Assembly (NCBI GenBank): GCA_947561395.2
Contig: OX387193.1
Span: 13,702,001-13,766,000 of the forward strand
Source: Buxus sempervirens
Taxonomy: Eukaryota; Streptophyta; Magnoliopsida; Buxales; Buxaceae
Length of the DNA stretch: 64,000 nt
Direction of reading: 5' to 3'
The translations under genes were made by a program, and so were the position numbers. Each line of letters opens with the position of its first letter. The stretch's first letter is position 1. Shown here piece by piece: positions 63,397 to 64,000 of this stretch. The notes under the pieces are model-generated. The model was not told where the DNA came from and did no database searches. It saw nothing but the letters and a program-made list of their open reading frames with translations.

Positions 63397-64000
63397 CCCA
63401 ATTTTCTTAGGATTTTATTAGTACACAAAGCCTAAAGCAAAATAAAAAGACCTTGAATTCTTTCTTTCTTTCTTTTTTTCCATTTTCTTATTTATTTCAG
63501 CAAATTATAGCTAGGATAAGTATTAGAGAAGAAGTCTACATGCCCATGAAATTATTTTTGAAAAAATCTCATATATGTGCTAAATAAATCATGGCACCAA
63601 TAAAAATCTCTTTTTTATTTTTTGTTTTTGTTTGTTTATAATAGGATAACAAAAAAGAAAAACCTAACTAATGTTCATGTTTTAATCTATTTAATTAGTC
63701 ATTTATTATTATTTGTAATTGGCAAGAAATTATCTATTTTTATCTTAGGTTTTTACTTGCAAGTTTTTTATTAGTTAAAATCCTAATAATCATATTGGAA
63801 TTCTTATCAATTAGAAATATATCTTTAATTAGGATGCTAAAAATCCTAAGCATATTATAATTCTTATCTACTAAAAATTTATCTTTAATTAGGATTCTAA
63901 AATAGTAATAATCATTCTTATCGCTTAGAAATATATCTTGAATTAGGATTCCAAAGTCATAATAATCACGTTAACTTGAAGATTGAGGATACGTCATGAA
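63397..64000. other. AT-rich sequence with a 54-60-bp tandem repeat
   Basis: At about 63790-63960 three units repeat TTCTTATC...AAATATATCTTTAATTAGGAT. No gene is seen. Confidence 0.7.

Noticed and set aside
1-64000. tRNA or rRNA genes
   Set aside because: Only tRNA-complementary primer sites were seen; no cloverleaf or rRNA sequence was recognised.

Overview
This is repeat-dominated nuclear DNA from a flowering plant. One ordinary host gene is recognisable: a five-exon expansin-like B (EXLB) gene at 49517-50746 on the + strand. Almost everything else is transposable elements, mostly large Ty3/Gypsy LTR retrotransposons of the Tat/Ogre type. The Tat type is supported by LTRs over 2 kb, a primer site matching tRNA-Arg(ACG), two RNase H domains in pol, and an extra antisense ORF. 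I cannot name the species.

Layout. (1) 1-11688: the 5' two thirds of element 1 on the - strand (pol fragment with one in-frame stop, gag-pro, a 5' UTR with 78-bp tandem repeats, PBS, 2410-bp LTR). (2) 11689-21393: remains of other LTR elements, interrupted by a 2758-bp solo LTR (13196-15953, TSD ACCTG). (3) 21394-42853: a + strand solo LTR (TSD GTTAG) split by the complete 18.65-kb element 2 on the - strand (22021-40674, TSD GGTGG, two LTRs of exactly 2278 bp, open gag-pro and pol). (4) 42854-44746: polypurine tract and 3' LTR of an older + strand element. (5) 44747-49383: a duplicated non-TE segment (copies A and B) with a truncated LTR and hAT pieces. The duplicated segment and a hAT end lie directly upstream of EXLB. 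(6) 49384-50940: EXLB promoter, exons and 3' UTR. (7) 51400-58350: a CACTA remnant, two more LTRs and unassigned AT-rich DNA. (8) 58350-63396: a three-level nest, with a hAT holding a Mutator-like element that holds a solo LTR. Each level has target-site duplications (TSDs).

How it works together. Element 2 looks like a recently active retrotransposon. Gag-pro is read first, and pol appears to be reached by a -1 frameshift on an A9 run that element 1 shares. A spliced antisense gene fragment (25865-26924, +) sits between pol and the 3' LTR and converges on pol.

Most striking pattern. The LTR families in the window carry clusters of short CCG-containing inverted repeats just upstream of the TATA box. 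The half-site differs from family to family, while LTR sequence downstream of the TATA box is conserved. The family-specific half-site recurs in the element's own 5' UTR (elements 1 and 2) and, in element 2, upstream of the antisense gene. I propose these are binding sites for a family-specific DNA-binding factor, possibly element-encoded. That proposal is inference. The LTRs also carry a 10-nt copy of the PBS start inside U5 and a near-invariant 19-nt motif downstream of the TATA box.
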